Shown: piece after piece, positions 1-10,562 of the stretch
How positions within the stretch are numbered: position 1 is the first letter of the stretch
Layout of the letters: every line of letters begins with the position of its first letter
Source: Populus alba
Lineage: Eukaryota > Streptophyta > Magnoliopsida > Malpighiales > Salicaceae
Direction: 5' to 3'
Assembly (NCBI RefSeq): GCF_005239225.2
Contig: NC_133301.1
Coordinates: 10,664,318 to 10,728,317, forward strand
Length of the DNA stretch: 64,000 bases
Translations under genes and position numbers: made by a program
The notes under the pieces: generated by a model
What the model saw: only the letters and a program-made list of their open reading frames with translations
What the model was told of the DNA's origin: nothing
The model's database searches: none

Positions 1-400
1 AGCAAAACCAGAGTTGTAAATTATATCATAATAACAAAAAAAAACTTATAAAATATCAAGAAAAATAGAAACGAGAGATCAATCAAGATAGAAAGGAAAA
101 CATATCTGCCTATAATGAATGAGTTAAATCCAAATGAGAGCTCAAGATTAAAAGGAAAATAGATTTGCCCAATGTGATGTAGTTTGATTGAAGTAAATGG
201 TGAAGTTCATGAATTTGTTGCCAAGGGAGAGAAGAGAATATGATGGAGAAGATAAGATGCAGGACGAACTTGTAGAGAGAAAAAGGGAGAAAAAAAAGTA
301 GGGGGGGCTGTGAAAAGATGATGAGAGGCTGTGGGGAGGGGGAGGGGCGGCGGCGGCGACGGTTTAGGACCTTTAGGTTAGAGATTATTTATTAACTTTT
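1..400. other. Possible gene leader (leftward), unassigned
   Basis: No coding region is recognised. On the minus strand the stretch from about 360 down to 230 is strongly pyrimidine-rich and contains a short GCC-repeat block, which resembles a plant 5' leader. An ATG follows at about 210 on that strand. If real, the gene would run leftward out of the window. This is weak compositional evidence only. Confidence 0.2.
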
Positions 401-620
401 TTTTTTTTTTCCAGAGTTAATGAGTTATGGTTGAACCGATTCGGTTCAGTTGGTTTCAAGCATTTGAAACCGAAACTGAATTGAACCGGGAATTTTTTGG
501 GTTTTCTAATTGGTTGATTTATTTTTTTTTCTCGGCTTGGTTTTTTAGTTATTTTTTTTTTGGTTATTTTAGTTTAATCAATTTTTCAGATTTTTCTGTC
601 ATCCCTGGCCAATAACAGCA
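401..620. repeat. Degenerate CCGAAACCGA / CGGTTT low-complexity repeat
   Basis: The stretch is built from imperfect copies of AACCGA, GGTTCGG and TTTTCGG-like words followed by T-rich sequence. A second, longer stretch of the same style lies at about 20450-20790 inside the GDSL pseudogene. The open frame across it is a by-product of the low complexity. Confidence 0.5.
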
Positions 621-1500
621 AATTAAAGAAGATAATGAACAATTTCAGAGGATTGGTTTTCAACGAGTCAATAGCGTGCTTATTCGGAGGCACAACGTGA
701 CTGCCTGCCAAAGGAACACGCCCATGAAATTGGCAGCCATCAACCTTCATAGAAGAAAGCATTAGTCATAAGCAACGTGTTATTAGTCTTCCAATATACA
801 TCTTCATAAATGAGAGTTGTAAGCTGCAGATTGCTTTTCCTCACTCAAACTGATGCTCTGCTTGCTTTTAACAAAAGAAGAAAAAAATAAAATAAAGGAA
901 AGGAAATGAGAAGGCTTGCCTGACCAGATGAGAAATGCTGCTGGTGGCCTAATGTAGAGGTTGGCGTGACTGAGAAGGGGATTCCTACTATTCACGGTGT
1001 TGTTGGCTGAGGTTGGTCACTGTGGAGAGGAAGTGTAGATTTTGCTATGCCTGAGGCTGGTCACGGAAACACTGTTAGGGTTGAGATTTGTAACTTTTGC
1101 TGTGGAGTTTGAGGTGAAGTTGCTGGAATCAATGATTGTTGAGGGGTCTCTGATGTAGCTAAAAAAAGGGTTGTTTGCTAAGATGAGGAAGAAAGGCTGG
1201 TTTTATGGCTTTTAGGAAGATGGTTTTGGGATTTTCAAGGTCTGGGACAAGAGGCTGGTCATGCGCTTTTTGTGGTGGAGCTGAGATCTCCCTGGTAGAG
1301 GAAACTAGTGCAAAAGGATTCTTCATTTTTTCCTGGTTTTTCTCCCCCTGGTTGACATGAGGTTGGTATTTACAGGCGGTGAGGGACATGTGAGACCACC
1401 TTACTCTGATGATGAATTTTTTTTTCTAAGATACATATAACAATCGATTGAAAGAGAGATACAAGGATGATCTGTTGACTTATCTAGATCTCAATTTAGA
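621..1500. other. Intergenic, nothing assignable
   Basis: The sequence is less AT-rich than its surroundings and has several loose repeats of a GAGGCTGGTCA-like word (about 1005-1265). No conserved protein domain, RNA gene or transposon end was recognised. Confidence 0.4.
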
Positions 1501-1504
1501 TTTG

Positions 1505-1640
1505 TGGTTGGTGATACGATCAAAAGATTGATGTCTTCTCCCAAGTGTAAGAATATCGAAGTAATAAACATAAATTAACATGAGTGTAAATATTAACATA
1601 AATTTTCTTTGGTAAAACTGTTAAATCCGGTAGTGTAAAA
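1505..1640 (-). repeat. Fragment of an Athila-type LTR end
   Basis: About 65 bp beginning at about 1511 match the terminal part of the Athila LTR seen at 45539 onward, sharing the phrase TTGATGTCTTCTCCCAAGTG and the following GAAGTAATAAA. The match fades after about 1580. It is probably an old LTR remnant in the same orientation as the solo LTR at 45.5-47.2 kb. Confidence 0.5.
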
Positions 1641-2830
1641 TGATCAACTTAAAACATAAAACATGCTAAGTTGTCTTTTAAACTACCTTTATCATTATAT
1701 TACCAACCTTAAAACATCAACCTATGCATCAAACAAAACATGAAAATACATAGGCATACCAAATCATGGCATAACTAACTATCTAAGCACAAACATCTAT
1801 GACATATTAAACTAGCAAAGCAATCATAGTGGGTGCACAATGAATGTTCAAACATGAATTTAAAAGACAAATAAAAAAGGTTGTGTACTCATTGAGCTAC
1901 ACCCCATCAAAGTTGAAGATATACCTTGTAAGGGAAAAGTTGATTCCTTCTCTAAATTGTATTATGCTTTCCTCTGGATTTCTAATTTCTTTTTATTATA
2001 GAATTTGTTTTTTGCTTCTCTTACTTCTTTCTTTCTCATCTTAGCACACCATTCTTATAGTTTTTCTTTTAACCAACTCTAAGGTATTTTCTATCAATAC
2101 TTTTGTGTTTCCTTTTTATTTTCTCCATGTGATTTCTTTCTCTCCAAATCAACCTCCCCTATGCTCAAAAGCGAATGCCCTTTTATAAGCAATCCAAAAC
2201 TAGAAATTTCAAAACCATGGTGGTTTTGCGAAGAAGTTTAATGGAAGAATCTTATAATTTCTCTTCCACAACCTTCCTTTCTAAAATAGGTGGTGTCTTG
2301 TAAATCAAAATCACACATGAGAAAATAGCCTTGGAGTCTTTTATATCATGGTAAATTTTTCTTCAGTCACAAATGATTGGGTTAGGTTCTTTTTCAAACT
2401 CATTGTGAACATTAAGCCATAAACATATCTGTGATAGACCTAAACCTTGTAAAATGGATGTAGATCTATTATTAGAAACAAACTACACTTGATTTAGAGG
2501 TCTAGAAATCCATATTCATTGATTGGAAGATGAGCTCTTCAATAGATTGAATCTACCAATGTAGAGGTGGATGATTAGGGAAAATATGTTGATTTTATTG
2601 AGCCAAATAAGATACAAACATGTGATGAAGATAATTGGTCCTTGTAGAGCAGATGTTTCTCAATGGAGTGATGATGGTTAGAACCCTTGAGGTGGTCAGA
2701 GATGCCACATTTATTTGCCTAAAAAAGGCATCTTGATCAACTTTTTTCTGTTGAAGAAGATATTAAACAGGGATTGGATGACATATCACTCATTCTCTTT
2801 GTTATAATCGAGTGACATGTCGCATATCTT
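1641..2830. other. AT-rich intergenic sequence
   Basis: No recognisable gene. Part of it may belong to the decayed LTR that starts at about 1505, but no further similarity was detected by eye. Confidence 0.4.
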
Positions 2831-3330
2831 AACCCTAGAATTTAGATTTTTTAATTTCCTGAAAACCTTGATTAAAATCCCTTGATTTGAGCGCTTTTTG
2901 TAATCTGATCCTTAATTTTCACATTAAATAATTTAATCCTTTTCAACTATCAAACTTTTAGTTTCTCTTAAATTGACTCTTGATTTGATTAATTTCAGTC
3001 CCCGAACTCAAATAATATTTGCACTTTGGTCCTTAGTTTTGAAATTCTTTAACTTGACCCTCAATTAGCCTATAATCTTAAAATATCTTTCAATTGAACC
3101 CTTGATGGCACCAATTTGACATTTCAAAGTTTCAATTGTGTCTTTTCTTCAATTGAGTCCTCAATTGAATCCATAAAACCCATTAGAAGTTTAATTAAGT
3201 TCATCAACTCAACTAAATCCATAAAACCTTTTAGAAGTTTAATTAAGTTTATCAACTTAATTAATTCTTTTAATTTTTATCTAATTGACTTTCGAACTTA
3301 TTTTTTATCTCCTTGTGTGTTGAAGATTTT
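2830..3330 (-). repeat. Tat/Ogre-like LTR fragment (U3-type region)
   Basis: The stretch has the characteristic series of short phrases such as TTGACCCTCAATTAG, CAATTGAGTCC and GTCCTTAATTTT that also fills the promoter-side part of the LTRs at 16.3-16.99, 27.5-28.0, 36.1-36.6 and 43.9-44.4 kb. Both ends are degraded and no TG/CA terminus is visible, so it is treated as a remnant. Confidence 0.4.
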
Positions 3331-5780
3331 TTTGGATTAAATTTTTTTTTTTTTTTTAATAAAAAATATGTTTTTTTATAAAAAAAACATTTAGGGGTTT
3401 TAAAATTAGATTACGACAACACCTATAAAATAAAAAACTCCCAAATGTTTATTTTTGAAACAAATGTTTTTCAATTTATTCCTATGCTAGTGGGCATTCT
3501 TATGGAAATTATAGCTGCTCATTCCACCATAAACTAAAATTTCAAGCCATAAATAAAGTCAAGATAATCGTTAATTTAATTTGGGAACCAAGGTTATTTC
3601 TAAAATCTTCAAGGTAGATAGAATATGATAAAATTAAAAAATCAATTGACAACTACAAAAATCCATGAAAAATATAATTAAGTAAATTATTTAATTTCTT
3701 TGAGAACAAGAATTCTTAGATAAATATATCAACATCGATATTAAGACAAAGGTATTATCATTGTGGCTTTGATACTAACTTTTAGATTCGTAAATATGTT
3801 TCTAAAATAATTTGTATTTAGATTTGATGCGAAAAAATAAATAGATCAAAATATCCTTTTTGCTATTGATGAAAAACAATCAAGGAATTTTTTTAAGGTT
3901 TTGGTACTTCTAAGCTATAACACTCAAATTTAATGGTTTTATTTCTTTAGATAAAAATCTGTATTTTCCGTACGTGAGCTTAGAGATCCAAAGTCTATAT
4001 TTGTATAAACTTTTATTAATACAACTCTAATGCCATTAATTTAAGAAATTATTAAAGCTCTTGAACAAAACTAAATCTCAAAAACATCACTTCAACATAA
4101 AGATGTAGGCTTATGTATATGACCAGCTCCCTCGAAATTCCATTTTAAGAAACTCATAGTTAAAAGTTCAAATAATTGTACTATAGGAAATAAGATAGAA
4201 GGATGGGAATTTTCAATAACCCCTTTCACATCAACACTGTCAAATCACTCAACCTTGACTCAACATTATGGAACTCCAACTTGATAAAAAATCTGTCATA
4301 AAAAGCAAGAAGCAAGGATTAAAATATAGAATGTTGAAATTTTTATTTTTTTAGTATTTAATTTATAAAATTTATTAGACATATTAAAATTATAAAAATA
4401 ATGTACTGGTTATTAGAAAACATAGAGTAAAAAACATATATATTTTTTGGTTATTAGAAATGTACTGGCAGATGGCCTAGTAAAGCTATTCTAGGAAATT
4501 GAGAACAGGAGAGAAGAGTTTAAAGAATGTCATACTTGATTTTTATTCCCTGTTTAATTTCTAGGTCTAGAGTATTGTTTCTGCTGTGTCTCTCTTGCTG
4601 TCACAAGATTGTTGTTGGTGTATGTTCTAACATGTAGAGATTCTGATTATATAAATTGACCATAGATTGCTTTTCCATTTCCAGTCTTGGCCACCATCTT
4701 ACTGGCTACTGCTCATCTTTAGTAAATCTCGACTTCGTAAAAAAAATAAAAAAATAAAGTTTGATTCATTAATGAATTCGGCTTCATTTGAAAAACCAAT
4801 AGATCTACTGTATAAGTATAGATTCAAATGAGGTGAAAGTTCTTGCAATCGAAAGAACTTAATTAGGAGATAAGCATCTCTAGCGCAAACTTTCAGCAAG
4901 TAGATTATATTTGGAGTCATATTCAACAAATACGTTCATTGGTTTGAAAGGGATCCAGATAACCGGCCATGGAGGTTATGCAGTGAGTTTAATGCAAATC
5001 TAATGTATAAGTATGGCTTATAAATCCGATACTTTAAATCATGTACATAGAGAAGGAAATAGGGAAATGAAATTTTAAGCCACTTCCTTGCTGGCTATTT
5101 TTCCCATTTTATTAATTAATTAATTAATATTAGATAATCGTAAAAAAAAATTTGATACGTTACATATAGTATCATAGTGGAATAATTTTTATTGGTAAAT
5201 TACTATTTAAACATTCATGTTTATCATGGTATAGTTTTATTTTGCGCCTCCAAAATATATTATATCCCATAATGGTAAGAATTTGACGCAAACAAAAAAT
5301 ACACAAAAAAAATAATATAACAATCATATATATATATAGATATATATAGGATTTTATAAAAAAAATTATTCTTTACTATTAAGAAAACAAATTTTATTTT
5401 TTATTACTCAATCAATACTGAATACTCAACTCTCTTTGGTTTGGTTGTTTATATAATAATATAAACATCATAAATAAAGCTAAAAGAGTTCTAAATTAAA
5501 TAATAAAAAAAGAAGTTTTAATTTATACACTTGGATATTAATTTGTGTTAGGATTTAATTCCTCTCGTCTCACTCCCAGTATAATGAAGTATAGGTTTTT
5601 TTAAAAAATCATGAGGAAAAGGAGTTAAGAAGGGCTTAAAGTATATCAAAGTCATGCAGCACACAATCAGTTTAGAAATTTGTTGAGATAGACTTCACAT
5701 CAATTTGGAGACCTTGATTTTGTGTTATCAGTATAGGAATTTGTAGAGACATTAATTAGAGCTAGCAGCAGAAGCCATGA
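3331..5780. other. AT-rich intergenic sequence
   Basis: No protein domain, RNA gene or clear transposon end was recognised. It includes a short TTAA-type microsatellite (5111-5132) and a TA-rich run (5320-5350). Short open frames here have no recognisable similarity. Confidence 0.5.
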
Positions 5781-6127
5781 TCTTTAAACCTATCATGTCC
5801 ACATACGAGATTTCACAGATATAAATATAAAAATGAAGTTGTTTTGGTTTATGCAAGTACGTATGTATCCGTCTTTCAATTTTAAGGGCAAGAGTATCTC
5901 CGAATCGACTTCTATACTTTAAGAATAAATCCTTCTATGAATGGAGTTTAAGTATGATATCCAAATGATTAAGTAATTATTATTGCTTCTTTAGACTAAT
6001 GCCTAAAGGCAAATTTTATTGGAATTATATTGTGAAAGGCTATGAAAAGACAGTAGATATGTCTTTCCATTGTTCTTACAGTCACAATATCTTATTCTTA
6101 CTACTTATTAGACAATCGTCTTCTCCA

Positions 6128-7772
6128 TCAGAGCTGGGCATGGTTGATATCGTAAGCATCAGAATCATCAAGCTTCAGCTTAGCTAGTTCGCTGATATCA
6201 TATGGATGAGCATCCTTTTGTGACAGACTTTTATATGCTCTTTTTCCAAAGGCCCAAGCTTTAGCTTCAGTAAAATGGGCTCCGTCCCAGTACACATAGT
6301 CACTCCTGTTGCTACATGGGACGGAGAGAGATGTACATGGGACTGAACCAGATGCTACCTCGCAACAGCTCTGACGGGTATGTGTAAAACCTGCAAGCAA
6401 GAAAAAATAATTTTGGTCTCACAAAAAAGTCGTCTTCAGCCGTGAGAGAGAGAGAGCAAGGGAGGGAGGGGATTCGTACCTGCATTTGTCTGATCATCAG
6501 AATCAATTTCATAAGAGTTTATGTAGGTAAACACAGCATCAGCATGCTTTTCATTAAGTTTATGTAGCAGTGTTGGAAGCTTGTCGTTGAAAATTTGAAC
6601 ATCACTGTTGAACTTTTCTACACATGAAGAAGATGCATCTACGTCATTGCGATGGTTTTGTATGTTGTGCGGCATACATCCTACCCGAATAAGTCCTAAC
6701 ACAGCTATCTTTCTTGCTCCTGAGCAATACAGTTTCTGGCAGCAAGGGTCTTTGTTAGTTTCCAATCGCGTCAAACATTAATTGTTGTTTTACAAGAGAC
6801 ATTAAGTAGGACTAACCTCCAGCTGAGTTTCATAAGTTTCAATGAGAAGTTGAGCAAATTCTTCAGGAGTATATAACTGGCTGCTATTGTAGTCGTCCAA
6901 GAAATAATTGTTGAGGTAGTCGTTATGGCCCATATCAGACACATAGATGCATTGGCTCAAGTACTTCCTAGCAACTTCCTCGCTTCCCAAGATTTTGGAA
7001 ATTCGTGAAACCGTGATGTTGTGATTAAATAACTGAGCATTCATCGTAAATAGTTCTCCCTTCACATACACAAAAGAAACATATGAATAGTTAGCGTTGC
7101 CAAAGCATACAAGATTACGCAAAATTCATACGGAATAATACAAGGTTTTAGTTATGAGAGGCATATGATCAGTAATCACCGCAAGAGAGCCAGTAGAATC
7201 AAGGATGCCAGCTCCATTAGATCCATAATTTACACCATCTAGAAAATTAGTGCAACCTCCGACACCAAAGTCCGTAATGTAACTGTCGAAACCTAATTGT
7301 TCAGCTGAAACAAAAAAAAATTATAATAATATTAACATCGGTTAAGGCAAGTCATCTTTCAGCAACAAAAACAGTAGTACCAGAATTGGCAAGATTTCTA
7401 ATTGTAATTTAATATAACGGTCACAACTATCTAGTGAGAACATTTTTATTTTCCATTAAAGAAAACTAACACACTATATTTTGTATTATAAGAGAGGAGA
7501 GAAAACTGCAGACCGATGGTGTCAGCTATGTTGAGACCATTGCTGCACCTTCCTGTAGCCCCAGTATCAAAGTCTATCCCATAAGGAAGGTAATTAACTT
7601 TAGCTGATTTGTCAAGGTAGTTGTTGTTTCCGTTATCAAAGAGAGAATCTCCAAAGACAAAGTAGCAAGGAACTTGAGGTACGGCCTTTCCATAAGTCCA
7701 GTGTTGCCAGTTTGACACCAGCAACACCGCAGACAGCACCCACAATGCCTTAAGCCCACTTTCCATTGACAA
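6128..7772 (-). CDS. GDSL esterase/lipase, five exons, 381 aa
   Basis: This is a secreted-type plant GDSL (SGNH) hydrolase that would cleave acyl esters of an unknown substrate in the wall or apoplast. Exons inferred from GT/AG borders and phase are 7772-7514, 7304-7180, 7059-6817, 6735-6480 and 6390-6128. Together they give 1146 nt with no internal stop. Residues 8-20 are a hydrophobic signal-peptide core. Block I is [12 protein letters not shown] with nucleophile Ser43. Block II is [12 protein letters not shown] (about 109-120). Block III is GHND (172-175). Block V has Asp330 and His333 in WDGAHFTE; the family usually has Pro after this His and here it is Phe. The length suits the family (about 350-390 aa). 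A second Met at codon 3 could also serve as the start. A broken paralogue lies at 19.4-22.3 kb. The exon borders are inferred, not proven by transcripts. Confidence 0.88.
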
Positions 7773-7867
7773 ATGAAATGAAAGAAGGAAACAGAAACAA
7801 TAAATATAGAGAGAAGAAGTGCGTAGCTAGGGAAGAGTGGTTTGAATTAGAACGAACCAGGCCTATA

Positions 7868-7875
7868 TATTTATA
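7868..7875 (-). promoter_or_regulatory. TATA box of the GDSL gene
   Basis: TATAAATA on the minus strand lies about 95 bp upstream of the ATG at 7772, a normal distance for a plant gene with a short leader. The paralogous locus has TATAAATAG at 22354-22346 in the same position, so the box predates the duplication. Confidence 0.65.
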
Positions 7876-7906
7876 GAGTGGAGATCTAGCTATCTAGTGC
7901 ATCTTG

Positions 7907-8928
7907 TGATGCGAACCTTGTGATCACGTGGTCATACAACCCACTCGCAAAGACATCAATTCTCTGAAAGCCAAGTAAATCTGGTTTGATAGGAGTGTGA
8001 CACAAAAATAACTTGTACTTAGACACCAGCACTATTGGAAACAAAAACCCCCATCCAATGAATATTGATTCGCAAACGAGAAGTATAAAGATGATGCCAC
8101 GAAGACAGTTCTTCTTCAATAAGTCGTTTTTTTAGTTCTTTAGAGAACTATGAAAGGGGAATTATTTCACCAACACCCACACACACAAAGTGCGGCAAAC
8201 ATGAAGTTTTATTAATCTGAATTGTCTAACTTACATATCTAGTTATGCTTTTATTTATACTAATTCTAGACTTAAATAAACCCTAATGGACCGCCCTTAG
8301 GTGGACTTATATGAAGCCCACTTACAATTGACCCAAATAAGTAATAATAACCCAAAGACTAAGAAGAAAATATTAAAAAAAAAACAAATAAAATCCGAAA
8401 ATTATCATCTTAAATATGCTAAAATCAGATTTGTCACCCTTTAAAAGTCCTCAATAAACTAGGAAATTTGATCTGAAGGTAGAATTAATTCTGAAGTCTC
8501 CTTTTCTTTTTGTAGCTAGGATAAATAAGGAATCCTTGTAAGAAAATGATTTTGAAACATTAATGAATCTTTACCACTCTTGGAAAATTATATTGCAGTC
8601 CATTAAATATCCTTATAGAATTAGGATATTCCCAAAATAAACTGTCACATCCTTTTAAGAAAAGAATTCTAGCTAAATAAAAAATCCATAAGTTAAAAGG
8701 AAGTAAATAACAAAATTCGTACAACCTCTATTGACCCCTATTGCAATGCCTTACCGAACTCCGATAGACCTAAAATTTTAATCTAAGGTAGAAAAACATG
8801 TCAGGAGACCCTACGTAAAATTTCAACCCGATCAATGGTCGAATTGTGAATTATGACTATTGCTGTAAAATTAGATAGTTGCACATTTTAAATCATAATC
8901 TAAATTTAACCTTACCTGAATTGTATCA
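7907..8928. mobile_element. LTR-like insertion (solo LTR?) with TCTTG duplication
   Basis: Comparison with the paralogous promoter at about 22380 shows a clean 1-kb insertion here. The flanks read TCTTG at 7902-7906 and again at 8929-8933, while the other copy has a single TCTTG followed directly by TAAGCG. The inserted 1022 bp starts TGATG and ends ATCA, so it has TG and CA termini as in LTR retrotransposons. There is no coding content. It sits about 30 bp upstream of the GDSL TATA box. It could be a solo LTR or a small non-autonomous element. Confidence 0.7.
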
Positions 8929-8933
8929 TCTTG

Positions 8934-9648
8934 TAAGCGTGCTTATGTTGTAAGCCACTTGTTTTTTATCAATCTAAATAGGAGGGCACATGCAACGTTA
9001 ATGTCTTTTACCTGAGCATAAACTCCCATATGTTTGAAATTGTAATAATAATAATAAATTAAAATATATATTTTTAGAAATATATTAAAATATATATTTT
9101 TATTTTAAAAAAATTATTTTTAATATTAATATATCAAAATAATCTAAAAATATAAAAAAATTATTTTAAATAAAAAAATATTAAAAATTTTAATGAATAT
9201 GATTTATATTGTGTTTTTAAACTGGATCTAAATAAAAGGGCACGTGCAGCATTTTGCGGTTCAGCTTTTCTCAAACCTTAATTTTCACAATATCTTGTAA
9301 GATCATAACAAAAATCATAATTCGAAAACATTAAAAATATAAAATATAAAGCGATCAATACAAAGGAAAAAGGGCATGGAATTTGATATTTTTATTATTA
9401 TTTTTAAGAGAAACTTTATTCATTAGCTGTATAGGCATAATTATAAGTGGTGTTTATCAATCACTTATACGTCGTCGAGGCCTTTATGTAAACACCATAC
9501 ATGCGTAGAATGCCACATAAGAATAAATTTTTCATAAATATAGCATGGTGGTCGAACTCCGGTTTTCTCTTTTTAGAGTTCTCATGTCTTGAGATAGTTG
9601 TTGAGAGAGGTGTAATTAATAAAAAAAGAAATTAAATAATTAATCATT
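8934..9648. other. Upstream flank of the GDSL gene, AT-rich
   Basis: The first 60 bp match the upstream flank of the pseudogene copy (about 22385-22440). About 9050-9210 is a very AT-rich, partly palindromic stretch of a type repeated near 15.85 and 17.38 kb. About 9307-9375 resembles 18950-19010. No gene was seen. Confidence 0.4.
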
Positions 9649-9656
9649 ATTGTACC

Positions 9657-9833
9657 CAGGGGCGAAATAGGAAAATAAAATTAAAAAGGGTCAAATTAGA
9701 TGAATTATTCGAGAAGGGCCAATATTTCAGTTGTTTTACTACTAAAACTATAAACATTGTTAAAGAAGGGGCTAAAAAAAACATTTCCTTGCAAGGGTCA
9801 AGACTCGTGCCAGCCCTCCTGTCTCCGCTACTG
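9657..9833. mobile_element. hAT-type MITE, 177 bp
   Basis: A perfect 8-bp direct duplication ATTGTACC (9649-9656 and 9834-9841) flanks a 177-bp element. Its ends are imperfect terminal inverted repeats: CAGGGGCGAAATAGG at the left, and CAGTAGCGGAGACAGG at the right read on the minus strand. An 8-bp duplication and CAGGGGCGGAG-like ends are typical of non-autonomous plant hAT elements. The open frame across it is not meaningful. Confidence 0.8.
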
Positions 9834-9841
9834 ATTGTACC

Positions 9842-10265
9842 CCACATATTTTTCAATTGTTGCTATCACTATTTAATGCATCTTTTTAACCCTTCTTTTT
9901 TAAGAAAAAGGTTACTAATTCTATAAAAATTAAAAAATTATCTTAATTTAAATTAGTCTCATAAATGTTTCAATTTTCTATTAAATGCACCTCTAAAATC
10001 ATATCATTTTTTTAAATAGTATGCCAATAATACTAAATAAATAAAATTTGAAATTAAATGCTTAACTTTTTTTTTTATCTTAAATAATTGACACAAGAAA
10101 TTTATAGAAACATGAAAGTAATTTTTTGAAAACGAATTAGTTTAGATGTCAATAACATGTTTAAAACCTAATTACAAAAGTGATATTATTTTTATTTTTT
10201 TCAAATGATGTAGATCTAAAGACAAATAACTTACTAGTATTGCCATTGATTTCATGTGTGATGGC
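9842..10265. other. AT-rich spacer
   Basis: No gene or transposon end was recognised between the MITE and the copia LTR. Confidence 0.5.
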
Positions 10266-10270
10266 AATAA

Positions 10271-10509
10271 CTATTAAGTAAACTAAAGAGATCATAGCAA
10301 TCACAGCAGTGACACCTCCAATCTAGCTGTCACCATTTATGCCAATATCAGATCTTGTGTATTCCATAATTTTAGGATCATTTTTTTTCCATTACATATC
10401 TTTGATTTCCTAAACTTATGCTCTTAGGTTGTATAAAGATACAAAGTATGTATAAAGACAAGTGAGTGTTTTTATAATAAGAACAACCATAACATTTTGC
10501 ATCCTCTTT
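10271..10509 (+). repeat. 5' LTR of the copia element
   Basis: It matches 14623-14876 through phrases such as CAGATCTTGTGTATTCCATA and ATAATAAGAACAACCATAAC. The expected leading TG appears mutated. The two LTRs differ at many positions, so the insertion is old. Confidence 0.75.
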
Positions 10510-10510
10510 A

Positions 10511-10528
10511 TGGTATCAGAGTTGTGAT
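10511..10528 (+). promoter_or_regulatory. Primer binding site (tRNA-iMet)
   Basis: TGGTATCAGAG lies one base after the LTR. It is complementary to the 3' end of initiator tRNA-Met, the usual primer of plant copia elements. Confidence 0.8.
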
Positions 10529-10562
10529 CTCTAACAAGTATTTTTTTTTTAACTTCTGCAAC

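Noticed and set aside
4699..4929. 76-codon minus-strand frame considered as an organellar or small gene
   Set aside because: I could not match it to any organellar protein, and there is no conserved neighbour or promoter signal.
8161..8900. A hidden gene in the insertion upstream of the GDSL gene
   Set aside because: No frame of note exists, and comparison with the empty site explains the whole segment as an inserted non-coding element.
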